Part shown: positions 44,149 to 55,488 of the stretch, piece after piece
Numbering within the stretch: position 1 is the first letter of the stretch
How the letters are laid out: every line of letters begins with the position of its first letter
Made by a program: the position numbers and the translations under genes
Assembly: GCA_033557465.1 (NCBI GenBank)
Contig: CM066034.1
Span: 411,100,159-411,164,158 of the forward strand
Source of the DNA: Ichthyophis bannanicus
Taxonomy: Eukaryota; Chordata; Amphibia; Gymnophiona; Ichthyophiidae
Reading direction: 5' to 3'
DNA: 64,000 bases
Notes under the pieces: generated by a model
What the model was told of the DNA's origin: nothing
The model's input: the letters and a program-made list of their open reading frames with translations, nothing else
Databases searched by the model: none

Positions 44149-44736
44149 TCATTTTGGGGTATAGGGTAATATTGTCACATAGCTAATACTTTTCATAGCT
44201 GCCTTCCATTCTACAGTGCTATCAATGGCTGCTGACTTTACTCGACTGGGATGAATCCAGGGTTCGAGTTCTGCAACTTTAACTGCTGTTAGGGTTAATA
44301 AGATGACAACATAAGGTCCCTTCCAATGCGGTGCCAACAGTGTCTTTCTCCACTCTTTGATCCACACCGAGACTCCAGGCTTGAGAGGATGCAGGGGTTC
44401 TGTTAGATGGATGGGCAGCTGATCTTGTACCCACGTATGAAGACTCTGCAAAACAGAACTTAAAACCAATAGTTCTTGTCTAGTAATTTCAGATCCAATC
44501 TGTTTCATATCTCCCTTTATTCCTTGTACAATAGGCGGGGGTCGCCCATACAGAATCTCAAAAGGGGAAACTCCTAAAGACTTAGTAGGGGCTAAGTATA
44601 TCCTAAGAAGGGCTATAGGAAGAACCTGGGGCCACTTCAGGTGAGCTTCTTGGCAAAGTTTGGACAACTGAGATTTCAGGGTTCTATTCATACATTCTAC
44701 TTTTCCTAAATTCTGAGATCTGTAGGCAGTATGCAT
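44149..44736 (-). pseudogene. Retroviral integrase, C-terminal part
   Basis: Open frame with LKWPQVLPIALLRI, SPFEILYGRPPP, a linker, and the C-terminal DNA-binding domain (WKGPYVVILLTLTAVKVAEL). The YRSQNLGKVECMNRTLKSQ stretch precedes it. Layout and motifs are those of gammaretrovirus-like integrases. The N-terminal zinc and central catalytic domains are not found upstream, where RNase H sequence begins at about 44798. Confidence 0.88.
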
Positions 44737-44797
44737 CTGATAATGTCAATATCTCGGGGCCATACTTAATGGACTTGCTTCCTGAGATTATCAACCC

Positions 44798-45519
44798 TCA
44801 TTCTTTGTACAGGGCCCCATGTGCATGCAAGGTTGTAAGGGCATACTTGGAATCTGTGTACACATTGAGACAGAGCCCTTTTCCTATTGCCAGTGCTCTA
44901 GTGAGAGCTATCAGTTCAGCTTTCTGTGCTGAAGTTCCTGGGGCCAGAGCTGTGGACTCAACCACCAGATCAAGCGTCACTACTGCATATCCAGCACAAA
45001 GATGTCCATTGATGACAAGACTGCTTCATCCACAAAGAAAGTCTGTTCAGGGTTCTCCAAAGGAACATCAGTCAAATCCAGGCGACTTGAGAATACAGTG
45101 TCCATAATTTCTAAACAGTCATGATCAGGGGGACCAGGACCAACTGGTAACAGCGTAGCAGGATTCAAAGCTTGACTAACTTTTAACTGTATCTGGGGGT
45201 TTTCACACAACATGCTCTGATATTTTAACATTCGTGAATTCGTTAGCCAGAAACTTCCTTTGTGTTTCATAATGGTCAGAACAGAGTGTGGTACAGTAAC
45301 TTGAAGATTCTGTCTCAAAGTGAGCTTGTCTGCTTTGCTCACTAGGAGGGCTGTAGCTGCAACAGCTCTCAAACAAGGGGGCCAACCCCTTGCTACCACA
45401 TCCAACTGTTTTGACAGATAGGCTACAGGCCGTTGCCAAGATCCAAGAGATTGAGTCAACACTCCTAGAACATTTCCTTGTGACTCATGGACATAGAGAC
45501 TGAAAGGTTTTCTGGACAT
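44798..45519 (-). pseudogene. Retroviral RT connection and RNase H
   Basis: Connection-domain frame with RPVAYLSKQLDVVARGWPPC and LRAVAATALLVSKADKL. The RNase H part (AQKAELIALTRALAIGKGL, LNVYTDSKYALTTLHAHG) follows, separated by a stop near 44980. The RNase H Glu and second Asp positions are still encoded. Confidence 0.88.
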
Positions 45520-46405
45520 CTGGTAGACCCAGAGCTGGTGATGACATCAGAGCAGTTTTCAAAGATCGAAAGGCTGCATCCTGTTCAAGTCCCCATTCCA
45601 ATGGAGACCTTTCCATTCCTTTGGTAGCTTGATACAATGGTTTTGCTAGCAGCGCAAAATTGGGGATCCATATACGACAGTACCCTGCGGCACCCAAGAA
45701 GGCTCTCACTTGCCTCCTGGTGGTTGGAGTAGGAATACTGCATTCAGCTTCTTTGCGTTCTGGTCCCAGGCGTCGAATTCCGCTGGACAACTGGAATCCC
45801 AGATATTTAACTTGTTTGACATATTTGCGCCTCGGCTCTTGAGACTTTGTATCCAGCCTCATTTAAAAAGGTGCAAGAGTTCACTGGTGGCTTGTAAACA
45901 TTCACTTTCTGAATTTGTGGCTATGAGCAGGTCATCCACTTACTGGAGAAGAACCCTTCCTCCTGGGTTCACATAGTAGCTTGAAAGATCCTGATTCAGG
46001 GCAGCACTGAAAAGGGTAGGTGAATTCTTGAATCCTTGAGGTAATTGAGTCCAGGCGTTGACCCCGCCTTCCTGTTGTGGGGTCTTGCCATTCAAAAGCA
46101 AACAAAGGTTGACTGGTGGGGGCTAAGCGTATGCAGAAAAAGGCATCTTTCAGGTCCAGGACAGTGAAATGAGTAGCCTCAGCGGGGATCAGTCCCAAGA
46201 GAATATAAGGATTTGGTACCACTGGGTGTATAGTTTCAGCTGCATCATTCACTCGCCTCAGATCTTGTACTGGGCGGTAATCCCCTGTCCCAGGTTTCTT
46301 AACTGGGAGAAGGGGGTGTTCCAAGGTGACTGGCACTCCTTGAGAAGTCCATACTTCAATAGTTTCATTAGCTGGTCGGGGAAGAGAATACTGCTTCACA
46401 TGCAC
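45485..46405 (-). pseudogene. Retroviral reverse transcriptase, fingers to thumb
   Basis: Fingers/palm: DYRPVQDLRRVNDAAETIHP, FTVLDLKDAFFCIRLA and FAFEWQDP. Thumb: VKYLGFQLSSGIRRLGPERK and RAFLGAAGYCRIWIPNFALL. In the catalytic box the codon before VDDLL is a stop (TAA, about 45940), and further frameshifts lie near 46070 and 45860. Confidence 0.9.
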
Positions 46406-46559
46406 TGGTTCCGCTCCTGGCTTGAGGGTGACGATGACAGGGGCTATGTTCTTCGCTAGGCCAGGTGGATTATCTTCTGCCCATACTTCAGGTGGGGCTA
46501 AAAGGTTAGGAGGTATACAGGAACTAGTTGGCTTGATTGGAGATGCACTATAGAACCGC

Positions 46560-46830
46560 TACTCTTCTTCTCGGGGAACAGTCAGCACCATCAATCCAGC
46601 AGGCTTTGGGTTCACAGTCATTTGCATTTCTCCCCCTTCAGCAAAGGATATCTGTGCCTGGAGCTTTGGAAGCAGATCTCGGCCCAAAAGTGAAATAGGG
46701 CATTCAGGCATATACAAGAACTGGTGCGTTATTTTCTGTCCCCCTAGTTCACATATGCGGTTCTGCAGGAAAGGCTTTGTGGCCTTAGACCCAGTAGCTC
46801 TGACAATGGTGATGCATCAAGAAGACAAAG
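46560..46830 (-). pseudogene. Retroviral protease, C-terminal part
   Basis: Minus-strand reading contains PECPISLLGRDLLPKL followed by QAQISFAEGGEMQM, a typical protease end leading into RT in gammaretroviruses. A stop near 46560 separates it from the RT frame. The protease active-site region was not found. Confidence 0.7.
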
Positions 46831-46899
46831 GGGCTACTGGCTTTAGTATTCTGCTCCTGTATCCCCCATAAAGTCCATATATTGGTCCCCTATTTTCAG

Positions 46900-47680
46900 A
46901 CTGACCATAGGCTCCTGGGGACCCAGGGAAAATTTGGAGCCCTGTCTGGCCTAGTCTTCATCCATGCTGTAGCCCTCTTCGGCTGCCACTCACTCTATAG
47001 CTGCTTCCCTCTCTTGCTGGAAAACTGTGCTCGGTTTATTCTTCCATGACTCTGAAATCAACCTCCTGTTCTCCAAGTGCTCCCTCCTCCCTTCCTGGGG
47101 GTGGAGTCAAGATACGGGCATTCACTTCTCTAATGTCCTTCTTCTCTGCAATGGGCGCACTGATTCACACCCAGTGGGGGTCGATCATTTTCACGAGTCC
47201 TTCCACTTCCTCTGCTCCTTCGATTAGGAAAATCTCATCGTTCAACTAAAGCAGCAGCAAGATGATCTGCTTTCTTTTTCATTTCACGATTCACAAACAC
47301 TTTTCTGAGCAACTTCCATTAACTGTCATGCCCGCAAATCCATCCAGTTTCTGCAATTTCCGTTTTATATCTCTCTGGGACTGACTGACAAAAACTGCAT
47401 CTACCATACACAAATTCTCCTGGGCTGCTGGATCGCATGGGGTATATAGTGAGGGCTGCCTGCACTATTTGGATCCCACTTGGGGTTATCAAGGCTGATG
47501 GGTCTGCATAATACTGTTCATTAGTTCAATCAAATCCTAAGGCTTCTCAGTGTAGGAGGCATAATGCATCTTTCAGTTCAGTAAATCAGTGGCAGAAACA
47601 AGGCTGGTCGGCTGGCTTTCGGTATTAAGGGTGGGTAGGCCCTGGACCTGGTGCAGTGGTATAACGTGGCCATCCCTTTT
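46900..47680 (-). pseudogene. Retroviral gag, capsid/nucleocapsid relics
   Basis: Broken minus-strand readings include VDAVFVSQSQRDIKRKL-type and KLQKLDGFAG-type stretches around 47330-47420, resembling the end of gammaretroviral capsid. The frame changes repeatedly and most of the capsid is gone. Confidence 0.6.
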
Positions 47681-47689
47681 ACTGGTAGT

Positions 47690-48330
47690 TGTACTTCTGA
47701 AGGCATACGGCAATTGGAACTGCAGCCCCCATTCTCATGCCGCCCCCATTCTCTGGAACTCCCTCCCTGAAGCAATAAGAACATTAACTGAACTTAAAGA
47801 GCTCCGTAAGAATTTAAAGACCCATCTATTCAGCCTACACTATGGACCAATTATAAACTCTTTATCCCAGACAGAAAATGGATAACAGATGGCTAGATGG
47901 CCATAAGTTATATCAACCTTAGACCAACACGAATTCAATATTTCCACTAAGCTTGCCACATTGATCCTAGCCCAAATGAATAGCTGTTATCTACTGTTCA
48001 ATCTAACAGTAACACAACTTACTCTACATACTCACAAATATCTTTCCTTCTTTTCTTTCATCATTCAGTCTCAACTACCTTGATTTAGTCGCTACTCCGT
48101 TAAGGGAGTTGCCTATATGAACCATACCTTTGTATATAGTTTAATAATGTTACCTAATATTACCCAACGTTAATATGTAATTAACAGACTATTGTAAATA
48201 GTTCACAGAGGTTTCATGTAAAAAACAATATTGTTACACTGTTTTTTAACTTGTTCATTGTAAACCGCACCTGATCTTTGGAAGGTCGCGGTATATAAGC
48301 AATTGTTAAATAAATAAAATAAATAACTGT
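47690..48330 (+). mobile_element. L2-type LINE 3-prime end inserted in retroviral gag
   Basis: Encodes the end of an L2-clade ORF2 (LWNSLPEAIRTLTELKELRK, NLKTHLFSLHYGP). The 3-prime UTR ends TTGTAAACCGCACCTGATC, CGCGGTATATAAGC and an (AAATA)n tail at 48304-48328. Orientation is opposite to the retrovirus. Confidence 0.88.
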
Positions 48331-48405
48331 CTGGGTTCCACTTCATGTTCTCGGGCGCTGGCTGTGAGTGACCCTGAACTGGCAAATGAATCCCTGCTTG
48401 TAGTG

Positions 48406-49034
48406 TCATCGATGGACTGTGGCCCACTCAGAGTACTTTAAACTGAGCCAGGGCTTTCGGTCAAGAGGGGGTGCCCGTCCTCCTGCTGCGGAGGTGGCTG
48501 GTGAACTACTTGGGGAACATCTGCAGGGAGGTGTCCCCCCCTGCCCCAGGCTCTGCCCGGGGTGGTGGCAGAGCTGAGGGGACTGGCCTATAACGATACT
48601 GGGACGGACAGAGTGGAATGTCTGAAGATTCTGGGGCAGAATAAACAGGCAGCTTTTTTTTCTCTGACTTCCGGGCCCACCCCACCCCCCCCCCTTTGTG
48701 GCTGCTACTAATCTCCTATACTGTTTCTCATAGCAACGCTGTATCCAGGAGGGCTTCTTTTTTTTTTCCTCACAAACATTTAACCAGGAGTCTATGTAGG
48801 GGAACTGATCAGGGAACATTTTTTGCACAATCTGATGAACACGGGAAACTACATTAACATCAAAGGTGCCCTCATGGGGCCATGAAGTAGCTAACACTGG
48901 CCACTCCCTTTCACAGAGCATTTCTAATAGGGACGGAGACATTATAGGTCCGTAGTCTCCAGCAAATCCCTTGCTAAAATTCCTAGTCATACATTTCAAC
49001 AAAATCTGCGTGGACTCCGACCCCCCTCCCCCAT
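48406..49034 (-). pseudogene. Retroviral gag, matrix region
   Basis: The frame includes MLCEREWPVLATSWPHEGTF and VHQIVQKMFPDQFPYIDSWL, typical of gammaretroviral matrix, followed by a Pro/Ser/Gly-rich segment (PSSSPATSAAGG). A Met-Gly start in a G-rich context lies at 49034 in another frame, so a G-run frameshift separates it from the matrix frame. Met-Gly fits N-terminal myristoylation. Confidence 0.82.
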
Positions 49035-50783
49035 GGTGACGTACTTGACAACAGACAGAGGGGGCAGGCAGTCAGGCTGCATTTTCCTGTGGACTAAACA
49101 TAATGGATGTGTGTGCTCATTCTAAATAGGAACAATTTAGATAAAGTCCTTAAAATATAAAACTATTATTTTGCAACATGTTATAACAACAATCCCAATA
49201 GAAAGAACTATGGCTCCTAACATGACGGCCACATATCTGTTACGTATGACTGGAATAAAAATACTTGGCATGGAAACTAACTGCCAGCTGTAATCAGCAC
49301 TTAAGCTGAACAATGTTTCTGCAAAAGAAATTACTTTAAATCTTACAGGTCAGAAAGCAGACATTCAAAAGACATGTACATTCCCTCAGGATTTAAATCA
49401 TTTTCAAATCGCAATCTGGTAACTACTGGCTCGGGATGCTTCATAGTCCTGTCAGGGTTCTTAACCTCTACTTCAAAGGTCAAAGGAAAAACAAAAGCAG
49501 TTTCCTTAATTTCTCTATCATTTCTATTTGAACTATTACAGTGCTTGCTAACGATTGGAACATAAAAAGACACAAGGCAAGGCTAAGCCCACAAATGCAT
49601 TATACCTATAGCTCTACAGAAATCCTCCTCACTTGGTCCATACAAGAACAGTTGAGGAACTCGAACGGGGTTAATAAGAACTTAACCCTTTCCAGGCTGA
49701 GCCCAAAACTGTCGGGATCCAAAATTCTGACTAAACATTCTTATTAAATGATATATAATACATGACCATAGCAGAAGGAACATCACTATTAGAACATATT
49801 GAATAAAACAGGTACAATTTTCCTGAAATAAGCACAAATTAACCCAGCTGCAGAATGTTGAAAATAAGCCTTCACAGGGTTAAAAGATACTAAACATTCC
49901 TTTGTACAGATACGCCCCTTCTCTCTCTGCTTCCCAGTCTCACGCTGTTCTGAAGAAAAACCTGGAATTAGTAGTGAGACAGCTGTCTTTGTATGTAAAA
50001 GTGACTCCTGAGTTGGTTTTTCCTTCTCCTTTCTTCTTTTCTCAATACTATTCCTTAATAGGTTTCACAAATTACCCAACAGAATAATCTTACATTATAC
50101 CAGAAGGGAAACTCGCGGTTTCAACAGATAAGAACAATGGAACAACGGGGAAGACAAAACCAAACGCTTCCTCCTTTTCGCGACCTGGGCGCGGTCACCC
50201 GGCCAGGAACTGCGCTACTCAGGAGTCCGCTTTCACTTAATCTTATTCAAGACCTCTCAGTCACACAAACATTCATACCAGCAACAAGAAATCATTTTTC
50301 AAAATGCCCAAGGTTTTCTGACTAACTGACTATTCCCAACCAAAGGGTCGGTGGCTTCTGCTTCCGCTAAACCTTATGCGGAGCGTACTAGGACCGCCCT
50401 TATGAGAGGTGATCAAGCTCTCTTGTCTCGCGCATTCTCATGCGAGATTTTCCCAGTTAGTCTATACCAAATCAGTCTCGCGCATTCTCATGCAAGACTT
50501 TTTCCCCAGGCTTCACTGACTTTTAAACAAGAAAATGTCTACTCGCCGGATCCGGATACCACACCAGTTCTTGGGTTGGATCCTGGACTCCCCTCGGGTT
50601 CGGAGGTGTTAGCCAGCTGGACCCAGTGGCCCGCCGAGGCAAGGCGGAACCCTCTCCGATACAATAAGACCGGTGGCGCCAGAGAATTCCTCTGTGGTCG
50701 GACAGACATGGTTCCAACCGGACCAAACCTTTGAGGCGAGAAGTCGTCGTTTATTCATTTGCATACCATCCACTACTCGCACA
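49035..50783 (-). other. Retroviral leader region, unusually long
   Basis: About 1.75 kb between the primer binding site and gag. A 76-codon minus frame at 49343-49573 (FPLTFEVEVKNPDRTMKHPE) has no family I recognise. Short direct repeats such as TCTCGCGCATTCTCATGC occur near 50430 and 50477. No nested transposon was recognised. Confidence 0.5.
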
Positions 50784-50801
50784 TTCCCGGCCAACGCACC
50801 A
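50784..50801 (-). other. Primer binding site for tRNA-Gly
   Basis: The minus strand reads TGGTGCGTTGGCCGGGAA. This differs at one position from the complement of the 3-prime end of vertebrate tRNA-Gly (TGGTGCATTGGCCGGGAA, from general knowledge). Confidence 0.85.
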
Positions 50802-51383
50802 AGAATATGTAGCAGCTGATAAGCATGCAATAAATAATACCAGGAGTCAGTACAAAGATCCAAGTCAATTTATTGTGCACATGGCTCAGTCAGTCAAAGC
50901 TTCAAAAAGGACTGAGCAAAGTTCTTACAGAAACACATTCATTTATACATTTTTCTTCAGCTTGATACATGCAGACTTTCTATTGGTTCCAATGCCCCCT
51001 GCATTTGTCCAATCAGGGACCCTCTCTGGGCCTAGCTCCCTGCTCCCCCTTCCCAAACTGTTCTAACAAAGGTGCAGTTTCTAGGCATTGATACTATCCT
51101 GCTCCGAGGTTGTTTCTAGCTCTAGGAATGCATGTATTGAAACATTTCTATCAGAACACAAAAGAATAATGGAAGATTTATGCACTCTTGAAAACTTCTT
51201 ATTAAGCAATTTAAAACAGCTTTCTCAGACTTTTTACAGATTTTTAGTTCTTACTAAGATGGGGGTTGGAATCAGGGCCTAACTTACAATGCAATGCAAT
51301 GTGTGCCTTCGAGTCAGTCCTGACTCCTGGCGACCCACAGGCCTTTCATATTTGCAGACTATTATAGGCCATAGCCTGCCAAA
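50802..51383 (-). repeat. 5-prime LTR
   Basis: Aligns with the 3-prime LTR over about 490 bp and includes an extra 39 bp at the U5 end (50802-50840) next to the primer binding site. AATAAATTGACTTGG provides the polyadenylation signal. A 50-bp insertion lies at about 51289-51338. Confidence 0.88.
51289..51338 (-). mobile_element. RTE/BovB-like 3-prime tail in the 5-prime LTR
   Basis: Plus-strand CCTTCGAGTCAGTCCTGACT then CCTGGCGACCC is the complement of an RTE-clade 3-prime end. It carries an ATGCA-type microsatellite tail (51288-51300). The other LTR reads AACTTACAGGCC straight through, giving the empty site. Confidence 0.7.
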
Positions 51384-51786
51384 AGAGGACCTCTTTACAT
51401 TCAACACGCACATGCTCACACATCATGGATCAAACTTATTTACTATACAGGCACAAATGTAGAAATGGTTAATCATTTTGGGGGTTTCTCCCTCCTCTAA
51501 AACACTTATCTGATCCAGGATCCCTAAAATAGTCTTAAACATAATTTAAAAATAAAATCACAATCATGTGTTATTTCTACTGCTCCCAATTGGAATCAGA
51601 AGTTGTTCTTATTATATATTCATGGGGAAAAAAGAAAGAATTAGCAACATTCAGGCTGTACTTTAACTGTAATTTTTTTTTATAAACTTTGCTAAAAAAA
51701 CTTGCATTCAAGGTCTTCTTGCCAGATAACTGCACACAAGATTTCTCACTATAGAGTTACTGCAAACACACAAAACTCCGCCAGAC
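51384..51786. other. AT-rich stretch with nothing recognisable
   Basis: No frame, terminal repeat or match to other parts of the window between the retrovirus and element D. Confidence 0.4.
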
Positions 51787-52194
51787 TATGGGGTACATTT
51801 ACTATACCACAGTAAAGGAGCAAGTGTGCTGTTAGTGCACACTACACCTGCACCCTTAGCACGTCCAAAACACCACCTTAGTGCACACTAATGGTACCAG
51901 CAACATAAAGCGCCCTGTGGGCAGAGATAAGGTCTGCATGGGGTGGAGAGTGGGGATCAGTGGGCGGGGAGTGGGCATGGACAAGGCGTGCTCCTTCAAT
52001 GTCGATTGTGCAACCTGCTGAAAGATGCCTTAATGCCTGGAACTCTAATGCATATCAAAACCTCATGGAAAGGGTGTATTTTGAGAAGAGAGATCCTATT
52101 TAAACATCTGCAATGTGATGCACAGACAGGTGAGCCTAAGACAGTGATAGTAGTGGTCCATTAGCAGCAATGGCATAGTGCCCAAGTATGAAAT

Positions 52195-52300
52195 GGCATT
52201 TATTTATTTATTTAGTATACATTTGTATACCGCTACTTCCAGCGATCAGTAGCGGTTTGATTACAGATTGTAGTTTGTCAAATAATGACAGCAATTTTGG
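52195..52300 (-). repeat. L2-type 3-prime tail in element D
   Basis: (TTTA)n followed by GTATACATTTGTATACCGCTAC, the minus-strand form of the tail seen in the window's SINEs. Confidence 0.7.
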
Positions 52301-52632
52301 GGTATAAACACATTGATTTGAAGGGAAAAACACAGCACACAGGAAAAAGGTCTTAAGGGGGGGGGATTCAGCATTTACATATATACATTTTTACATAACA
52401 GTGTCCATGTTTCATAGTGTGGTAGCTTGGAACCCCCTGGGGTTTACATCAAATTGTATTGACACTGGAATAAATGCGTCTTGAGTTTTTTTCTGAAAAC
52501 CATAAGATCTTTGATCTTTGTATGATAGTGCATTATGTTGATAGTGCAAATGGGGCAAAGGAGGTGGCATGTGGGTCATGCAATGGGGAGTGCTGGTGCA
52601 CAGGAAAGACCAGGCAGTCACCTAGGTGGCAC

Positions 52633-53110
52633 ATAAGAACATATGATCTGAGAATATACCATACTGCGCAAACCAAGGTCCATCATGCCCAGTATCCTGT
52701 GTGTAACAGTGACCAATCTAGGTCACAAGTACCTAGCAGGCTCCCCAAAAGACACACAGGACCCAAAATGCATGTATTGGGGCAAGCAGGGAGATATTTG
52801 GGGTTCCTCTTCAGTAATGGTTTATGGACCATTCCCCAGGAACCTGTCAAAACCTTTTTGGAAACCCAGCTACACTAACAGCCTTTAATACATCCTCTGG
52901 AAATGAATTCCAGAGTTTGAATATGCGTTGACTGAGAAACCATTCTCTCCCAGTAGTCCTCAATGGATTACACCTTAGCCTCATTGCATGTCCCCTAGTC
53001 CTACATTTTGATGGCGTAAACAATCATCTAATGTTTACCCATTCCATTCCCATCAATATTTTATAGACCTCTGTCATAACACCCCTTAGCCATCTTTTCC
53101 CCAGGTTAAA
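52633..53110 (-). mobile_element. CR1-type LINE 3-prime fragment in element D
   Basis: Shares CCAATCTAGGTCACAAGTACC with 9390 and CTTTTTGGAAACCCAGCTACACTAAC with 26035 and 29125. Non-coding. Confidence 0.65.
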
Positions 53111-53142
53111 GAGACATAATAGTGGCAGGTGGTGATGGGATC

Positions 53143-54754
53143 TGTGATAAGGAAGCTTATCATAGCTCAGGAAGGAGCTATAGAAAAGGTGAAGTGACTC
53201 TGAACAAGCAACCTGTCAGTTCTGGTAGAAATAAGAAAACAGAATTTGTCCATAAAAGACTACCAGTCCCAGAATGCACCAGGTTTCCAACAGCCATTAG
53301 AGGAGCTGAAGTGGGGAAACGTGTGTTCAATCAAGAGGGCTATGAGGTAATCCCCAAGCACTCATCTCAAAGGGCAGGGCCTGATTCAGCACAGCTGTGC
53401 TGTGCTAGGGTGGAGCACTCATCTAGGCAGAATAAAGGTAGAGTTTATTCTACAGAGAATTATCCTCATCTTGATCCTCATCCTCAGTTTCATCTGGGAG
53501 ATCCTTATCCTCAGAATCAGCTTGGATATCCTCAGCTTGGACGTCTTCATCATCTGCAGGATCATCAGAAGCAGAAGCCAGAGCGGACGGACAGAGAGGG
53601 CAAGAAACCCTTTGGAAGAAAGAAGAGAAAAGCATTTGGGAGGTCTAAAGGAGTCCAGAGCAGTATGTATACTGGGAGACATTCAAAAGGCCAGCATACA
53701 CCATTGGACTGGAGAAAACCAGAGGAGTGGTGCTGCAGAGCTAGGAATCTCCAGACGGTACCTGTGAGGGAGACGGCTGCACTTGGAAGGGACCCTAGGA
53801 CCCGTGCCAGAAGGTATGTGAAGAGAGATCCAGTGTCCAGGGATCTGGATTGGAAGGCTGGACATCAGAACTGGACTACATACTGGCCAGGCTATTTAGA
53901 GAGGAACTCTAACAGCAATGGAAGCTCAGGTATGAACACTGATCTATGCCCTAGCTATAACCTTGAAAGACAGCAGGGAAACAAGTATTCTCCTGAGAGT
54001 GTTCCATTGAGAAATTCCTCTGTGCCAATCCATGATATTGAACCCATGATTGTTGAAGAAGGGGGAGCGGTCTTAGATACAGGCTGTGAATATATGGATT
54101 GCTCTCTGTCTAAACTCCTTTGGTAATTTACTGTTACAAAGTACAACGACCATCACAAAGAAATACAAACTTGTTCTTTAATCTACTTAGAAAAGCTCCT
54201 GCGTAGGATTTTGAGCCATGCAGTAGAAATTAAGCCAGCTAAGGGGTTTCAGCTGGATAACTGCTAGCAATTGAGCCTTACCTAATTGCTTGTGAGCTCT
54301 GAGGGAATCACTTCTGAATCTATGTGTGAAGATATAAGAAGTTAACCTGAAAAGAACAGTTTTTCCCTTCTTTATGGGTTTTGCTTGTTGTTTGAAACAC
54401 TGCTAAGAAAATATTAGCTAAAGCCTACAGAAAAGACCAGTTTGTTACCAACCAGGTCTTTATTCTTTTGCTTTGATTGCCTGACAAGTTCATCTGTTGT
54501 TTTCCTGATTTTGTTTTTCTAAGTTTAACACTGAAAGCAAGTATCCTGTTTTATGTGCTACCAAGCATATCTGTGTTGGGAGAAATAACCCCATAAATAA
54601 ATATCTTATTGGCTTTACACTCAAGCACAACTAATTATTGTGAGCAGCTGTGTCTGGTGTGAATGGACTGCATTTCCCACAATCCCTTGCAAATCATATT
54701 GATATATGCACTTGCCAAGACTGTGAACATTCTCACCCAGGCAGCCGTCTGACA
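53143..54754 (+). repeat. Solo LTR, 1.6 kb, in element D
   Basis: TGTGATAAGGAAGC to CCGTCTGACA, flanked by GATC on both sides (53139-53142, 54755-54758). AATAAATAAATATC near 54593 is a polyadenylation signal. Element F shows the unoccupied region. A 334-codon plus frame (53122-54126) begins outside the LTR and has no recognisable domain, so I do not call it a gene. Confidence 0.7.
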
Positions 54755-55087
54755 GATCCCTGCAGAGGCAGATGGTTGTGGGGGGTGGGGATGTGTGGCC
54801 ATTCATGTATGCCTCTGCCCCCTCCCCCTCCCCTCCCCCACCATATCCGGACCCTGCACCCTAGACACTCACCAACCCACATGTTGGCTGGCCAGGGACT
54901 GCGCACCACCAACACTGACAAACACATGGGCATGTCAACATGGTATGGGGGGTGTAGGTAGAGGGGGAGTGGTATCTGCCTGCAGCAGACTAAAGTCATG
55001 CCCTGGTCCAGTGTGCCATGCGCAGTGTAACATGTTTCAAGGTCTGTATGATTGGAAGCATGTCATCCCCAGGGACTGTTAGAACCA

Positions 55088-55153
55088 TGTGGCAACACTG
55101 TGGTGCACTACACATAGTTGGTGTGTATATGAGCAGTCACAGGTGTGAATCAT
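55088..55153 (+). repeat. tRNA-like module T1 in element D
   Basis: GGCAACACTGTGGTGCACTACAC and GTCACAGGTGTGAATC at the positions of the A and B boxes. More diverged than in A-C. Confidence 0.45.
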
Positions 55154-55448
55154 GCAGTGTATGTCCCTGTGGCTAAACTTTAACCCACAGTGCAGGTACC
55201 ACATCGACATATGTAACCCCCAATGAATCGGCCAGCAAGGGTACAAACACCACAGCCACATAGACAGGCTTCACTATTCACAGTTGGATGGAGAGTCAGG
55301 CTGACAGCACCGGTACACTGAGCGGGTGTTAACAGCAAAGAGCACTACTAGCTCCTGCACAATGAGCACACCTTAACAATGCTTCAGCTGAGATCAGGAC
55401 CAGAGTGGCAGTCAGGAATGCCAAAAATCCCCACTTTTACACAGTGCT

Positions 55449-55488
55449 TCGATATGAGAGAGAGAGTGTGTGTGTGTGTGTGTGTGTC
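55449..55488. repeat. GT microsatellite
   Basis: AGAGAGAGAG followed by (TG)n. Confidence 0.9.

Larger units (their letters stand above)
43587..51383 (-). mobile_element. Class I (gamma-like) endogenous retrovirus, defective
   Basis: From right to left: 5-prime LTR, primer binding site, long leader, gag, protease, RT, RNase H, integrase, polypurine tract and 3-prime LTR. There is no env between the integrase stop and the polypurine tract. Frameshifts, stops, an L2 insertion in gag and deletion of most of the capsid region make it non-functional. The two LTRs differ by scattered substitutions and one insertion, so it is not recent. Confidence 0.9.

Noticed and set aside
53122..54126. 334-codon plus-strand frame as a host or viral gene
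   Set aside because: Its ATG lies in element D sequence outside the LTR, no domain is recognisable, and the composition follows short repeats of the LTR.
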